Of a stretch of DNA of 64,000 bases, positions 8,620 to 17,367 are shown in pieces; the stretch's first letter is position 1; each line of letters begins with the position of its first letter. The translations under genes were made by a program, and so were the position numbers. The notes beneath the pieces were generated by a model, which saw nothing but the letters and a program-made list of their open reading frames with translations, ran no database searches and had not been told where the DNA came from. The stretch lies in assembly GCA_007376295.1 (NCBI GenBank), contig VMGB01000003.1, positions 118,120 through 182,119 of the forward strand, given 5' to 3'. This stretch comes from Parcubacteria group bacterium Gr01-1014_13. Lineage in GTDB: Bacteria > Patescibacteria > ABY1 > Magasanikbacterales > GWA2-37-8.

Positions 8620-11322
8620 ATGCTAAACATCTTACAAAATATGGAAAAACAATTTTCCTGGCACACCAAAAAAATCTCCGAGGTTCTTGAGGTACTTCAC
8701 TCGCGTGAACATGGTCTAACTAAAGAAGAAGCAGCCAAACGTCTGCGAGACTACGGTCTAAATAAATTTCCCGAAGGCAAAGTAGACAGCCTTCTTATTA
8801 TTTTCCTGCGCCAATTCAAAAGTCCCCTCATATATATTCTCCTGGCCGCTGCAGCCATAGTGCTGGCCATGGGCGACGTTGTTGATGCGGTGGTAATTAT
8901 GGCCGTCCTGGTTTTTAATGCCGTCGTGGGCACAATCCAAGAAGGAAAGGCACAAAATACTCTGCTCGCATTAAAACAATTCGCTGAAACTTCTGCAACC
9001 GTACTCCGAGACGGTAAAGAATTTTTAATCCGAGATACCGAAGTGGTACCTGGGGATATAATAATTTTACAGGAAGGAGAAAAAATTCCAGCTGATGCCA
9101 GAATTATCTTTGCCAATACTTTAAAAATTGATGAAGCGAGCTTGACTGGAGAATCGGAACCGGTAACCAAAACTGAAGCCGTACTGCCAATCGACCCCTT
9201 ACCGACTGTTGACCAAAAAAATATGGTCTTCAAAGGCACGCATATCCTAAGCGGAAATGGCACAGCTGTTGTGGTCGCTACCGGACTGACTACAGAAATC
9301 GGTAAAATTGCCAAAAAAATCGCGGCTGTCGATACCGAAATACCGCTAAAAGCCGACATCCGCTACCTTTCTCGTCTCATTATTATCGCAGTCTTTCTTA
9401 TCAGTATTTTTCTGATAATTATCGGCGTGCTTTATGGTAAATCTTTAACCGAAATGTTCGCAACCGCTGTAGCCCTAGCCATATCCATTATTCCCGAAGG
9501 ATTGCCCATAGTAGTAACACTTGTTTTGGCCACCGGAGTATGGAGAATGTCAAAACGTAATGCTTTAGTAAAACAACTACAGGCGGTCGAAGCTCTGGGA
9601 CAAACAAAAATAATTGCCGTGGACAAAACCGGAACTCTCACCAAAAATGAAATGGTGGTTCAACAAATATATATAGATGGAAAAATTTTCGAAATCACCG
9701 GCAATGGCTATGAACCAAAAGGCGAAATGGTTCTGGCCGGAAAAACTATCGATCCCGTCAATCACCCTGAACTTATTTTTAGCGGAAAACTTGCTGCCTT
9801 TTGCGCCAACGCCAGACTCTCTTTTTTAAAGGAAACTAATACTTGGAAAATCGCCGGTGATCCTACCGAAGCAGCACTGATCGTACTTTCGGAAAAAATT
9901 GGTTTTAGTCATGACAATCTGGAACAAGAAATGCCGAAAATATTTGAATTGCCATTTAATTATCAAAAAAAATATCATGCCACAATCAGAAAAGTGGATA
10001 ACAAAAATTTCTTGACCATTGTCGGAGCGCCAGAAAAAGTACTTGAACTTTGTAAAAATGTTTGGCGCAAAGATGGGAATGAAATTTTAGATGAACATAA
10101 AAAAAGTGAACTTGAATCGGCTTTTCATAAATTGGCCCAAGACGGCCTGCGAGTGGTGGCCTGCGCGATAAATTCTGATGCTGATCAAAGTGTGGCTGAT
10201 CCAGATAACATGCCAACTCTTTCTTTTGTTGGATTTTTTGGCATGAAAGATGCGTTACGCTCTGAAGTCAAATCAGCAGTGCAAAGAGTAAAATCAGCCA
10301 ATATCCGCGTAGTTATGATTACTGGAGACCACCGCATCACTGCCCAGGCTATAGCCAAAGAAGCCGGTATCTACCAAGAAGGTGATCTGGTCCTGACTGG
10401 TGAAGAAATTGATGCGATGTCTGATACGGAACTTGCAGAAAAATTAACCCGTGTTTCTGTGTTCGCCCGAGTTACACCAGATCATAAACTACGAATTATT
10501 TTAGCCTATCGCAAACGAGGCGAAATCGTGGCCATGACCGGAGACGGTGTCAATGACGCGCCATCTCTTGTAGCTGCGGATCTTGGGGTGGCCATGGGGA
10601 AAATTGGCACAGAAGTAGCAAAATCAGCTTCAGACATAGTTCTAATGGACGATAATTTTGGCAGCATTGTATCAGCAGTAGAAGAAGGCAGAAGTATTTA
10701 TAAAACAATAAAAAAAGTAATTCTTTATCTTTTTTCCACAAACTTGGGAGAAACATTAACTATCACCGGAGCCCTGCTCTTAGGATTCCCTCTCCCCCTT
10801 TTGCCGGCGCATATTATCTGGCTCAATTTTGTCACGGATGGATTTTTAGATGTGTCTCTGGCTATGGAACCAAAAGAAGAAAACTTATTGCGCGGCCATT
10901 TTGAACGGCCAAAAAAATATTTAATCGATAAACTTATGGCGCAAAGAATGATCCTAATGGCCATACCTATGGCCATAGGTGCGCTCTACCTGTTTAAAGG
11001 AAATTTTCAACATGATATGGCTAAAGCTTGGACAATATCACTAACAACGCTCGCCGTTTTCCAATGGTTCAACGCTTGGAATTGCCGACATGAGAGCAAA
11101 TCGATTTTCCAGATGAATCCATTTTCAAATAAATGGCTGATTGTGGCCACCATAACAATTATTTTCCTGCAATTGTTTGCAATCTATAATCCGTTTATGC
11201 AGAAATTTTTACATACCGCTCCGCTTCAACTTTCTGATTGGCTAACTATAATCCCAATCGCCGCTTCTGTAATCGTGGTTGAAGAAATACGCAAATTTTT
11301 CTACCGCAGAAAATTGATTTAA
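8620..11322 (+). CDS. P-type (P2, Ca2+-ATPase-like) cation-transporting ATPase
   Basis: About 900 aa, the full P-type layout. N-terminal cation-ATPase domain (LTKEEAAKRLRDYGLN), actuator motif TGES near residue 176, transmembrane helix 4 with IPEGLP near 292, phosphorylated Asp in DKTGTLT near 335, hinge TGDGVND near 640, then helices with NLGETL and WLNFVTDGFLDVSLAMEP. PEGLP and the N-x-x-E helix 5 are typical of Ca2+ or related P2A pumps; ion specificity cannot be read with certainty. The start is ATG 8620 or 8641; the frame extends into the tRNA, which is ignored. There is no Shine-Dalgarno sequence. Confidence 0.93.
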   Translation: MLNILQNMEKQFSWHTKKISEVLEVLHSREHGLTKEEAAKRLRDYGLNKFPEGKVDSLLIIFLRQFKSPLIYILLAAAAIVLAMGDVVDAVVIMAVLVFNAVVGTIQEGKAQNTLLALKQFAETSATVLRDGKEFLIRDTEVVPGDIIILQEGEKIPADARIIFANTLKIDEASLTGESEPVTKTEAVLPIDPLPTVDQKNMVFKGTHILSGNGTAVVVATGLTTEIGKIAKKIAAVDTEIPLKADIRYLSRLIIIAVFLISIFLIIIGVLYGKSLTEMFATAVALAISIIPEGLPIVVTLVLATGVWRMSKRNALVKQLQAVEALGQTKIIAVDKTGTLTKNEMVVQQIYIDGKIFEITGNGYEPKGEMVLAGKTIDPVNHPELIFSGKLAAFCANARLSFLKETNTWKIAGDPTEAALIVLSEKIGFSHDNLEQEMPKIFELPFNYQKKYHATIRKVDNKNFLTIVGAPEKVLELCKNVWRKDGNEILDEHKKSELESAFHKLAQDGLRVVACAINSDADQSVADPDNMPTLSFVGFFGMKDALRSEVKSAVQRVKSANIRVVMITGDHRITAQAIAKEAGIYQEGDLVLTGEEIDAMSDTELAEKLTRVSVFARVTPDHKLRIILAYRKRGEIVAMTGDGVNDAPSLVAADLGVAMGKIGTEVAKSASDIVLMDDNFGSIVSAVEEGRSIYKTIKKVILYLFSTNLGETLTITGALLLGFPLPLLPAHIIWLNFVTDGFLDVSLAMEPKEENLLRGHFERPKKYLIDKLMAQRMILMAIPMAIGALYLFKGNFQHDMAKAWTISLTTLAVFQWFNAWNCRHESKSIFQMNPFSNKWLIVATITIIFLQLFAIYNPFMQKFLHTAPLQLSDWLTIIPIAASVIVVEEIRKFFYRRKLI

Positions 11323-11402
11323 ATTTTATTGACAGTCCTTCTAATTGTTGCCAAACTACTTGCTAGACGCTCATTTACAAAACAGTCCTCAAGGAAGTAA
11401 CC

Positions 11403-12257
11403 ATGACAGATAAAAAGATGACGTACAATGATCTGTTGCAAGGATACGTAGATAAAAACTACGAACTTGAATGTTACGGTTCGGTAAAAGAACCTATTAG
11501 AGGAAAAGATAAAGATTACCGCCTCTATAAAATCGTCGTCAACCCGGAATGTGAAAAAACTCTGTTTATCACTAACGGTTTCCATGGCGAAGAATTTAAC
11601 GGCCCGATTTCTCTTCTACATATTTTCGATGAAACGACAGATTTTGCTAAAAAAAACCGGATACGACTTATCGTCTATCCTTGTATCAATCCTGCGGGGT
11701 TTGATCTGCGCCAACGTTACAATCCCAGCGATGAATTGGAGTATGGAAATAACGATTTTCTGCGTTATGAAATCAAAAAGAATGAATGGGTAGGCACTCT
11801 AAAAAATAACGAACCTTTTCTGCGATACAAAATTGTAGACTCGGCGGCAAAGGAAGTCCGTCTCTTGAAACACGATGTGTTGCAATATCAGAATCCTGCA
11901 CCCCAAGCTGTACTGGATATTCACCAAGATTGTTTAAAAAAAGAACAGGGGGATTTCTATGCCTACATCCTTGATAAACGAGAAGTTTATCTAAAAATCA
12001 TGAAAAAGCTGGCAAAAATCGCGCCGGTTTCCAAAAATATTCAGGCCGAAAATATTGAGGGCAAACGAAAAGTTCATTACCAAATAGATAAGGATGGATT
12101 TATTTTTCTCCGCGACGGATCCATAACTGACATGTTCCATAGGCTTGGGTCTGAATTCGCTGTTTGCGCCGAAACCAATACTGACTTGCCTTTGAAAAAA
12201 GTCTGCCAAATCAACCTAATTTGGATCAAGGAACTGATAAATCTCATCTCTAAGTAG
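11403..12257 (+). CDS. M14-family (zinc carboxypeptidase / AstE-like) hydrolase
   Basis: 284 aa. Zinc ligands are visible as HGEE (H61, E64) and DIHQD (H174). The substrate-binding stretch NPAGFDLRQRYNPSDE (residues 97-111) and a C-terminal AETNT (E257 as the likely general base) complete the M14 pattern. Such enzymes remove C-terminal residues or acyl groups; the substrate is unknown. AAGGAAG lies 5-6 nt before the ATG. A TTGACA at 11329-11334 may be its -35 box, with a poor -10. It ends in a terminator and stands alone, like other accessory genes here. Confidence 0.8.
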   Translation: MTDKKMTYNDLLQGYVDKNYELECYGSVKEPIRGKDKDYRLYKIVVNPECEKTLFITNGFHGEEFNGPISLLHIFDETTDFAKKNRIRLIVYPCINPAGFDLRQRYNPSDELEYGNNDFLRYEIKKNEWVGTLKNNEPFLRYKIVDSAAKEVRLLKHDVLQYQNPAPQAVLDIHQDCLKKEQGDFYAYILDKREVYLKIMKKLAKIAPVSKNIQAENIEGKRKVHYQIDKDGFIFLRDGSITDMFHRLGSEFAVCAETNTDLPLKKVCQINLIWIKELINLISK

Positions 12258-12282
12258 CCCCGACTCTTAATAAAGAGCGGGG
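12258..12282 (+). terminator. Intrinsic terminator of the M14 gene
   Basis: CCCCGACTCTT pairs with AAGAGCGGGG around an AATA loop, followed by TTTGTTGT, right after the stop codon. Confidence 0.75.
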
Positions 12283-12302
12283 TTTGTTGTAAAGGCCTTA
12301 AC

Positions 12303-12332
12303 TTGACAATTTCCCCTATATAATGCTATACT
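12303..12332 (+). promoter_or_regulatory. Promoter of rpmE
   Basis: TTGACA (12303-12308), 18 bp, TATACT (12327-12332). The leader is about 17 nt with no Shine-Dalgarno sequence. Confidence 0.7.
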
Positions 12333-12355
12333 TTGGTTACTTAATTTAACCCTTT

Positions 12356-12652
12356 ATGCAGACAAAAATTCATCCAGAATATAACAATGACACAGCCGTC
12401 ACTTGCGCTTGCGGTAATGCTTTTACTACCGGCAGCACTATGAAGGCTATTCGCGTGGAACTTTGCAACAAGTGCCATCCTTTTTATACCGGCAAACAAA
12501 AATTTGTAGACACTGCTCGCCGCGTAGAAAAATTCCAAGAACGCGCCGACAAGAAAACTTCCGTTGCCGCTGCCCGCAAAGGCAAGAAAGTAAAGAAAGC
12601 CGCTGTAGCTATAAAGAAATCAGCCAAAAAAGCCGCCTCCAAGAAAGCTTAG
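12356..12652 (+). CDS. rpmE: 50S ribosomal protein L31 with basic tail
   Basis: The first about 65 residues are zinc-type L31: KIHPEYNNDTAVTCACGNAF with a CxC pair, then CNKCHPFYTGKQKFVDTARRVEKF with the second Cys pair. The last about 30 residues are an added Lys/Ala-rich tail not present in typical L31 (about 70 aa), probably extra rRNA contacts. Own promoter and terminator. Confidence 0.95.
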   Translation: MQTKIHPEYNNDTAVTCACGNAFTTGSTMKAIRVELCNKCHPFYTGKQKFVDTARRVEKFQERADKKTSVAAARKGKKVKKAAVAIKKSAKKAASKKA

Positions 12653-12665
12653 CTTTATCAAACTT

Positions 12666-12706
12666 AAAAAACAGACTACAATATATTTGTGTTGAGTCTG
12701 TTTTTT
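12666..12706 (+). terminator. Intrinsic terminator of rpmE
   Basis: AAAAAACAGACT pairs with AGTCTGTTTTTT, ending in six T. Confidence 0.85.
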
Positions 12707-12739
12707 ATTAAGTACCCCTACAGCTAAAAATCATACCTT

Positions 12740-13819
12740 ATGAACAATAAATATAAAGAAATACAATCTAAATTTGCCAAACTGGAAACCGATTTACAAA
12801 ATCCGGCCGTGCTTGGTGATTCCAAAAAAATAAAGGAAATTTCTCAAGAATACAATGACCTAAAGCAGACTATGGAAAAAATAAAGGAGCTGGCTGCGAT
12901 AGAAAACAGTATTTCTGAAACTCAACTAATCATTAATCAAGAAGATCCTCAAATGAAAGAAATGGCGGCTGCTGAACTGCCTGATTTGGAAACCAAAAAA
13001 ATAAATCTGGAAAAAGAATTGGATGAAATGACTCGTCCGCAGGACCCTTTTGATAAAAAAGATGTGATTGTCGAAATCCGCGCTGGCGTGGGAGGAGATG
13101 AATCCGCTCTGTTTGCGGCTGAACTTTATCGTATGTATGCTCGTTATGCCGAAAGTAGAAAATGGAAGGTACAGACACTTGATTCCAACCGCAACGGTAT
13201 TGGTGGCTTTAAAGAAATTATATTTTCTATCAAAGGCAGAAATGCTTATAAAGATTTGAAATATGAAATGGGTGTGCATCGCGTACAAAGAGTCCCTGAT
13301 ACTGAAAAAGCTGGCCGTATCCACACTTCCACTATTACTGTAGCCGTGCTTCCGGAAATTGAAGAAGCGGAAATTAAAATTGAACAAAAAGATTTACGTA
13401 TTGATACCTTTTGTTCTGGCGGCGCAGGCGGACAAAGCGTAAACACCACTTATTCGGCAGTAAGAATAGTCCATATTCCAACTGGTATCATGGTGCAGTG
13501 CCAGGACGAACGCTCACAGACTGCCAACAAAGAAAAAGCTATGGCCGTACTACGTTCGCGTATCTATGCAGCTGATAGAGAAGCAAAAATGAAGACACTT
13601 ACTGAAAAACGACGCGCCCAAATTGGCAGCGGCGACCGCAGTGAAAAAATCCGTACTTATAACTTCCCTCAAGACCGTATTACTGACCATCGTATTCACC
13701 AAAGCTGGAATAACATTCCCAAAATATTAGAAGGTCATTTAGAACCGATTATTGAGGCTGTTCGCGCGGCTGATTATGCCGGGTTGGATTATAGCGGTAC
13801 GGATGAAGATGAAGAATAA
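12740..13819 (+). CDS. prfA: Peptide chain release factor 1
   Basis: 359 aa. It terminates translation at UAA and UAG. The catalytic GGQ is seen in SGGAGGQSVNTT, preceded by RIDTF, and the codon-recognition PxT motif of RF1 is present as PDT in RVQRVPDT. The C-terminal RTYNFPQDRITDHR is typical. No Shine-Dalgarno sequence precedes the ATG. The start of prmC lies 1 nt after the prfA stop, so the methyltransferase that modifies the GGQ glutamine is made with its substrate. Confidence 0.97.
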   Translation: MNNKYKEIQSKFAKLETDLQNPAVLGDSKKIKEISQEYNDLKQTMEKIKELAAIENSISETQLIINQEDPQMKEMAAAELPDLETKKINLEKELDEMTRPQDPFDKKDVIVEIRAGVGGDESALFAAELYRMYARYAESRKWKVQTLDSNRNGIGGFKEIIFSIKGRNAYKDLKYEMGVHRVQRVPDTEKAGRIHTSTITVAVLPEIEEAEIKIEQKDLRIDTFCSGGAGGQSVNTTYSAVRIVHIPTGIMVQCQDERSQTANKEKAMAVLRSRIYAADREAKMKTLTEKRRAQIGSGDRSEKIRTYNFPQDRITDHRIHQSWNNIPKILEGHLEPIIEAVRAADYAGLDYSGTDEDEE

Positions 13820-13820
13820 T

Positions 13821-14600
13821 ATGGATTTGATCGATTTTGATTTGTTAAAGGCACATGCTATAAAAAAGCCAAAAGAATTTTTGTACTCCCATCCGGAATA
13901 TCGTTTGTCAATTTGGGAATGGCTAAAATTAAAATATTTTATCTTCTTACGTAATCACGGCTACTCGGTGGCCGCTATTACCAAGCATAAAGAATTTTAT
14001 GGCTTGGATTTTTTTGTAAACAAACATGTGCTTATCCCCCGCCCAGACACGGAATTAATGGTAACAGAAGTAATTGAGGAAATTAAAAAGACAAATGAAA
14101 AAATAACACTGGTTGATGTGGGTACGGGCAGTAGCTGTATACCAATTTCTGTATTAAAAAATTTACCAGAACCAGTACCAACATACGCCATAGATATTTC
14201 CAGCCAAGCTTTAAAGGTGGCCAAAAAAAACGCGGAAAATTATGGTATAAAAATACAATTTTTGCGTGGTAATTTGCTTGAACCGATTTTACAAAAAATT
14301 TCCGGTAAAATTATTTCCACCGCCAATCTCCCTTACCTTACCGAACAACAATTTAAAAATGAACCATCTATTGCCCGAGAACCAAAAAATGCGCTGGTAG
14401 CAAAGAATAACGGTCTAGCTTTATACGAAGAACTATTACAACAAATTAAAACTTCTGGCTTAGACGCTACAATATTTTTAGAAATAGATCCATCGCAAAC
14501 AGAGGCAATAAATAAATTGATTACAAAATATCTTCCGGAGTCAAAAATAGAAATAAAAAAAGACCTTGGCGGTCTAAATCGTCTGGTAAAAATATCTTAA
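13821..14600 (+). CDS. prmC: PrmC/HemK-type release-factor glutamine methyltransferase
   Basis: About 260 aa. N-terminal helical domain with SIWEWLKLKYF, the substrate loop LIPRPDTELMV, then the SAM-binding Rossmann fold with DVGTGSSCIPIS. The catalytic NPPY motif of the family reads NLPY here (STANLPYLTEQQ). In-frame ATGs at 13803 and 13809 overlap the end of prfA; 13821 is preferred because it abuts the prfA stop. Partner of RF1. It overlaps the 3' end of the convergent DUF3048 gene by 4 nt. Confidence 0.92.
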   Translation: MDLIDFDLLKAHAIKKPKEFLYSHPEYRLSIWEWLKLKYFIFLRNHGYSVAAITKHKEFYGLDFFVNKHVLIPRPDTELMVTEVIEEIKKTNEKITLVDVGTGSSCIPISVLKNLPEPVPTYAIDISSQALKVAKKNAENYGIKIQFLRGNLLEPILQKISGKIISTANLPYLTEQQFKNEPSIAREPKNALVAKNNGLALYEELLQQIKTSGLDATIFLEIDPSQTEAINKLITKYLPESKIEIKKDLGGLNRLVKIS

Positions 14601-15655
14601 TTTGTTACCTGTACTTTTACCTCTTTCGGCACTACTTCTACCCAAGTGTTGCCTGGCACCAACATTACTTCTTTTCCATTTTTATCATAAAATCGAGTGC
14701 GGCTAGTAAGAGAAGTCTTTTTCCAAGTTCCATAAGAAACATTACCTTTCTTTAAAATTATTGCCGTACCTTTACCCACGGTAGTAATTACCTTTCGCCC
14801 TTTGTCGTCGCTGACCACATCTTGCACATTAGTAATTTGCACTAAAATATTTCGCGCCCGTACTTCGGAGCCGTCTTTGTCTGTTTCTTTTTTGTCATTT
14901 ACGGAACGTACATAATTCAATTTTTTGGCGTCATACGTCCAAACTACTTCATAATCAGTGCTAAAAGGAATTTTTACTCCACCTCTAGTACCAATAGTTT
15001 TTCCAATAATTCGTGTATACTTCCAAGCTTTATCGGCAGTAAACAAAGTGCTTGTATTTCCATACTGACTAACAACCTTCTGCCAGTTGTCGGTATTGGT
15101 ATAAAGATTGTGCGGGGCTTGTCTCCTCTGGCTTCTCCAGTAATACTGCCCCCAATAAAACTCATTGGCATCAAAAATTTTTCTGGAGTTGATTAAACCT
15201 AGAGCTTCAGGTGAGCCGCCGGAATGCATATACAAACCGTTACCATATTCCTGTAGCCAATCCAAAAAGTAGCCGCGAGCACTACGTACCGGACCAGCTT
15301 CAATTACAGCCTGTTTATTGTCGAATATAGCCAAATAACGCGTAAGGCCACCTTCGACTGGTGCTTCATAGACTATTTTGGCTTGAGAAAGACCAGATTG
15401 GGGACGGGAATCTGGATGATTATCTATCATCACGCCCACTACCTGGACTGCGGAATCGGCTTTTGAGCTTACAACTTTCCCATCTAGCCCGTTTATATAT
15501 TTGGCCGCGGCAATCTCTAGCTTGTCATTATTGTTGAAAGCGCGCAGCAATTCCTGTGAGGGATAAAAATAAAAGAAGAGATACACAATTCCTGCTAAGG
15601 AAACTAGTGCTAAGATAATGATTGGTGGCCAGTGCTTAGGTAACTTGTGTTTCAT
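14597..15655 (-). CDS. DUF3048 (YerB-like) secreted or membrane-anchored protein
   Basis: 352 aa. A single N-terminal membrane segment (residues about 10-30, PPIIILALVSLAGIVYLFFYF), then the two DUF3048 halves: VVGVMIDNHPDSRPQSGLSQAKIVYEAPVEGGLTRYLA and the later GNGLYMHSGG and RQAPHNLYTN segments. The family is widespread on the outside of Gram-positive and CPR cells; function unknown. The -10 box TATAAT ends 9 nt before the ATG, which predicts a leader of about 2 nt. Confidence 0.88.
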   Translation of the reverse strand: MKHKLPKHWPPIIILALVSLAGIVYLFFYFYPSQELLRAFNNNDKLEIAAAKYINGLDGKVVSSKADSAVQVVGVMIDNHPDSRPQSGLSQAKIVYEAPVEGGLTRYLAIFDNKQAVIEAGPVRSARGYFLDWLQEYGNGLYMHSGGSPEALGLINSRKIFDANEFYWGQYYWRSQRRQAPHNLYTNTDNWQKVVSQYGNTSTLFTADKAWKYTRIIGKTIGTRGGVKIPFSTDYEVVWTYDAKKLNYVRSVNDKKETDKDGSEVRARNILVQITNVQDVVSDDKGRKVITTVGKGTAIILKKGNVSYGTWKKTSLTSRTRFYDKNGKEVMLVPGNTWVEVVPKEVKVQVTN

Positions 15656-15663
15656 ATAACTGT

Positions 15664-15692
15664 ATTATACCAAAGTAGACTAAAACTAAAAA
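15664..15692 (-). promoter_or_regulatory. Promoter of the DUF3048 gene (leaderless)
   Basis: Perfect TATAAT on the minus strand at 15664-15669 with a TTTGG extension; the -35 (TTTTTA, 15687-15692) is weak and sits in the preceding terminator. Predicted start about 15657, start codon 15655. Confidence 0.6.
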
Positions 15693-15714
15693 CACTCCAA
15701 TTTCTGGAGTGTTT
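15691..15714 (-). terminator. Intrinsic terminator of rplY
   Basis: AACACTCCA/TGGAGTGTT hairpin followed on the minus strand by TTTTTAG. Confidence 0.8.
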
Positions 15715-15723
15715 TCTTGTTTA

Positions 15724-16437
15724 TTATTCTTTTTCTTCCTTTTTCTCTTCTTTGCCAGCTCCAGCTTCTGGCTTAGGAGCACCTTCGGCACCTTCTTCAC
15801 CCTCTTCTTCTTTCTTCTTGCCGGCAACTTCAATTTTGGTCAAATCAGCTGGTTTAGCAGATTCTTCCATAGCCTTAATTTCTTCTTCAGTCAAAGCGGC
15901 AGTAGCTTTAGCAATCAAATCTTCCGCATGAGGATTGGTAATAGTGATTCCAGCCGGAACAATTAAATTTTTAATTTTTACAACATCATCAAAAGTTTTC
16001 AAAACAGTCAAATCAACATCAATATGGGAAACCAAATCTTTTGGCAAACATTTTACTTCCACAGATTCAAGGTTACGCATTAAAGTACCGCCTTGTTCCT
16101 TGATTACTGGCGCTTCACCAACAAAACGCAGCTCAACAGTAGCGGTCATTTCTTTATTCATATCGATACGGCGCAAATCCACATGGATCATGCGGTCAGA
16201 AACAGGATCATACTGCACGTCCTGCACCAAAACTTTTCCTTCAGCCTTGTCTCCCAAAAGCAAATCAATCAAACTTGCTTCACCAGCTTCGGCAAATAAT
16301 TTTGCAAATTCATCATAATTCAAAGTAACAGAAGCGGCTGTTGCGCCCATACCATAAACTACGGCCGGAAGTACGGTCTTGGTTCTTACTTTTTCTCCTT
16401 TAACGGTTCTGGTGTTAGCTGATAATTTGAATGCCAT
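15724..16437 (-). CDS. rplY: 50S ribosomal protein L25 / Ctc-type
   Basis: 237 aa of the long L25-TL5-CTC form. The N-terminal 5S rRNA-binding domain includes RTVKGEKVRTKTVLPAVVYG, the second domain VQYDPVSDRMIHVDLRRIDMNKEMTATVELRFVGEAP. The last about 45 residues are an acidic/Lys-rich tail (Glu, Lys, Ala, Gly). It starts 1 nt after the preceding zinc-ribbon gene, so the two form an operon. Confidence 0.93.
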   Translation of the reverse strand: MAFKLSANTRTVKGEKVRTKTVLPAVVYGMGATAASVTLNYDEFAKLFAEAGEASLIDLLLGDKAEGKVLVQDVQYDPVSDRMIHVDLRRIDMNKEMTATVELRFVGEAPVIKEQGGTLMRNLESVEVKCLPKDLVSHIDVDLTVLKTFDDVVKIKNLIVPAGITITNPHAEDLIAKATAALTEEEIKAMEESAKPADLTKIEVAGKKKEEEGEEGAEGAPKPEAGAGKEEKKEEKE

Positions 16438-16438
16438 A

Positions 16439-16774
16439 TTAAAGTAATTTTAGAAAATCTGGGCGATTAAATATTTTATACCCCTCGATTGTTTCATCAA
16501 TAGTTAAGGGCGACATTTTGTATAATTTTTGGACATCTTTCAAATTTAGATCGGTAACCATTCCTACCGTGCTCATGCCTTTTGGCATCACCATAACCAT
16601 GGCCATAAAGTGACTGCGGCAATGATGGCAAGTAAAATGGACAAATCTGGCATCGTTTTCTTTTATAAACAACTTACCGGCCTGAGATTTGTAATCACGG
16701 CCGCAAACCGGGCAATGGCTGATTAACTTTAGGTTTTTCCGCCAAGAATCGGCTTTTTTCTTGTTTGCCAGCAT
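16439..16774 (-). CDS. Small zinc-ribbon protein, 111 aa
   Basis: Not assigned. Two Cys pairs, CPVCGRDY and CHHCRSHF, form a zinc ribbon around a beta segment; the C-terminus ends KMSPLTIDETIEGYKIFNRPDFLKLL. ATG 16774 is chosen because a consensus promoter (TTGACA-17-TAATAT) lies at 16791-16819, inside the longer open frame, so upstream ATGs would not be transcribed. Predicted leader is about 10 nt without a Shine-Dalgarno sequence. Co-transcribed with rplY, which suggests a core, perhaps ribosome- or nucleic-acid-related, role. Confidence 0.78.
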   Translation of the reverse strand: MLANKKKADSWRKNLKLISHCPVCGRDYKSQAGKLFIKENDARFVHFTCHHCRSHFMAMVMVMPKGMSTVGMVTDLNLKDVQKLYKMSPLTIDETIEGYKIFNRPDFLKLL

Positions 16775-16790
16775 ATGATTGTATGGACCA

Positions 16791-16819
16791 ATATTAAACG
16801 ATTTTAAGGATTTTGTCAA
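16791..16819 (-). promoter_or_regulatory. Promoter of zinc-ribbon gene and rplY
   Basis: TTGACA (16814-16819), 17 bp, TAATAT (16791-16796) on the minus strand. Confidence 0.75.
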
Positions 16820-16833
16820 GGGATAAAATAGCT

Positions 16834-16868
16834 GCCTCCCACCCATTGTTAAAAACGGAGCGGGAGGC
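16834..16868 (-). terminator. Hairpin terminator after the orphan pair
   Basis: GCCTCCC pairs with GGGAGGC at 16834-16840 and 16862-16868, just after the stop of the 76-aa gene. The T tract is weak (TATTTTATC). Confidence 0.6.
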
Positions 16869-16875
16869 TAATTAC

Positions 16876-17106
16876 CTACTGATCAGCTAAAATTGTGGCT
16901 GGTTCCTCTTTACGCTTGCGCGAAGCCATTTTCGCTTTATTCATGCTGATACGCATAAATCGATAGATATAAACTACAACCCAAAACGGCCAAAGCACTC
17001 CGAAAATCAACTTATCATCCAAAGCTTCGCAGTACTCTGCCTTTTGAACGCAGTAGCCTGTGAGCGCGTAAGCATAAACCGATACGAGAATGAGGGCGAT
17101 GAGCAT
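16876..17106 (-). CDS. Orphan two-segment membrane protein, 76 aa
   Basis: Not recognised. An N-terminal hydrophobic helix (LIALILVSVYAYALTGY), a short Cys-containing loop, a second helix (IFGVLWPFWVVVYIYRFM) and a basic tail. The arrangement, with a Tyr-x-x-Thr-Gly-Tyr after helix 1 and a Trp-Pro starting helix 2, resembles the two paralogous proteins at 29018 and 30582 and may make it a third, divergent member. Its ATG overlaps the stop of the upstream gene by one base, so translation is coupled. Confidence 0.65.
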   Translation of the reverse strand: MLIALILVSVYAYALTGYCVQKAEYCEALDDKLIFGVLWPFWVVVYIYRFMRISMNKAKMASRKRKEEPATILADQ

Positions 17107-17348
17107 TATTTTTTCTCTACTTCCTTAACGGTATCTGCAATAAACAGATCACCATACTGCTTTCCCCTTAACTCACAACGTTTGCCGACTAAGGCTTTTA
17201 AAGTAGGCTGCTCAATAACATGCTCCCCTTTAAGCCTTACTTGTTGATTTTCGCCGTTATCTAATACAACGATATACCACTCTCTTGTTTTGCTTAGGGA
17301 ATCAGCGTTAACTTTTTTGTGCTCAATAGTCCCGATAAGTTTCGGCAT
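17106..17348 (-). CDS. Orphan hypothetical protein, 80 aa
   Basis: Not recognised. A small beta-rich soluble protein (WYIVVLDNGENQQVRLKGEHVIEQPTL, then LVGKRCELRGKQYGDLFIAD), perhaps OB- or SH3-like. ATG 17348 is chosen over the longer frame because AGGAGG lies about 7 nt upstream and a promoter (TTGACT-17-TAGACT, 17368-17396) lies inside the longer frame. First gene of a two-gene orphan operon. Confidence 0.7.
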   Translation of the reverse strand: MPKLIGTIEHKKVNADSLSKTREWYIVVLDNGENQQVRLKGEHVIEQPTLKALVGKRCELRGKQYGDLFIADTVKEVEKK

Positions 17349-17367
17349 TTTTCTCCTCCTGGTCACG

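Noticed and set aside
8751..9359. 202-codon minus-strand frame inside the P-type ATPase gene
   Set aside because: Antisense shadow of a conserved gene; no start signals.
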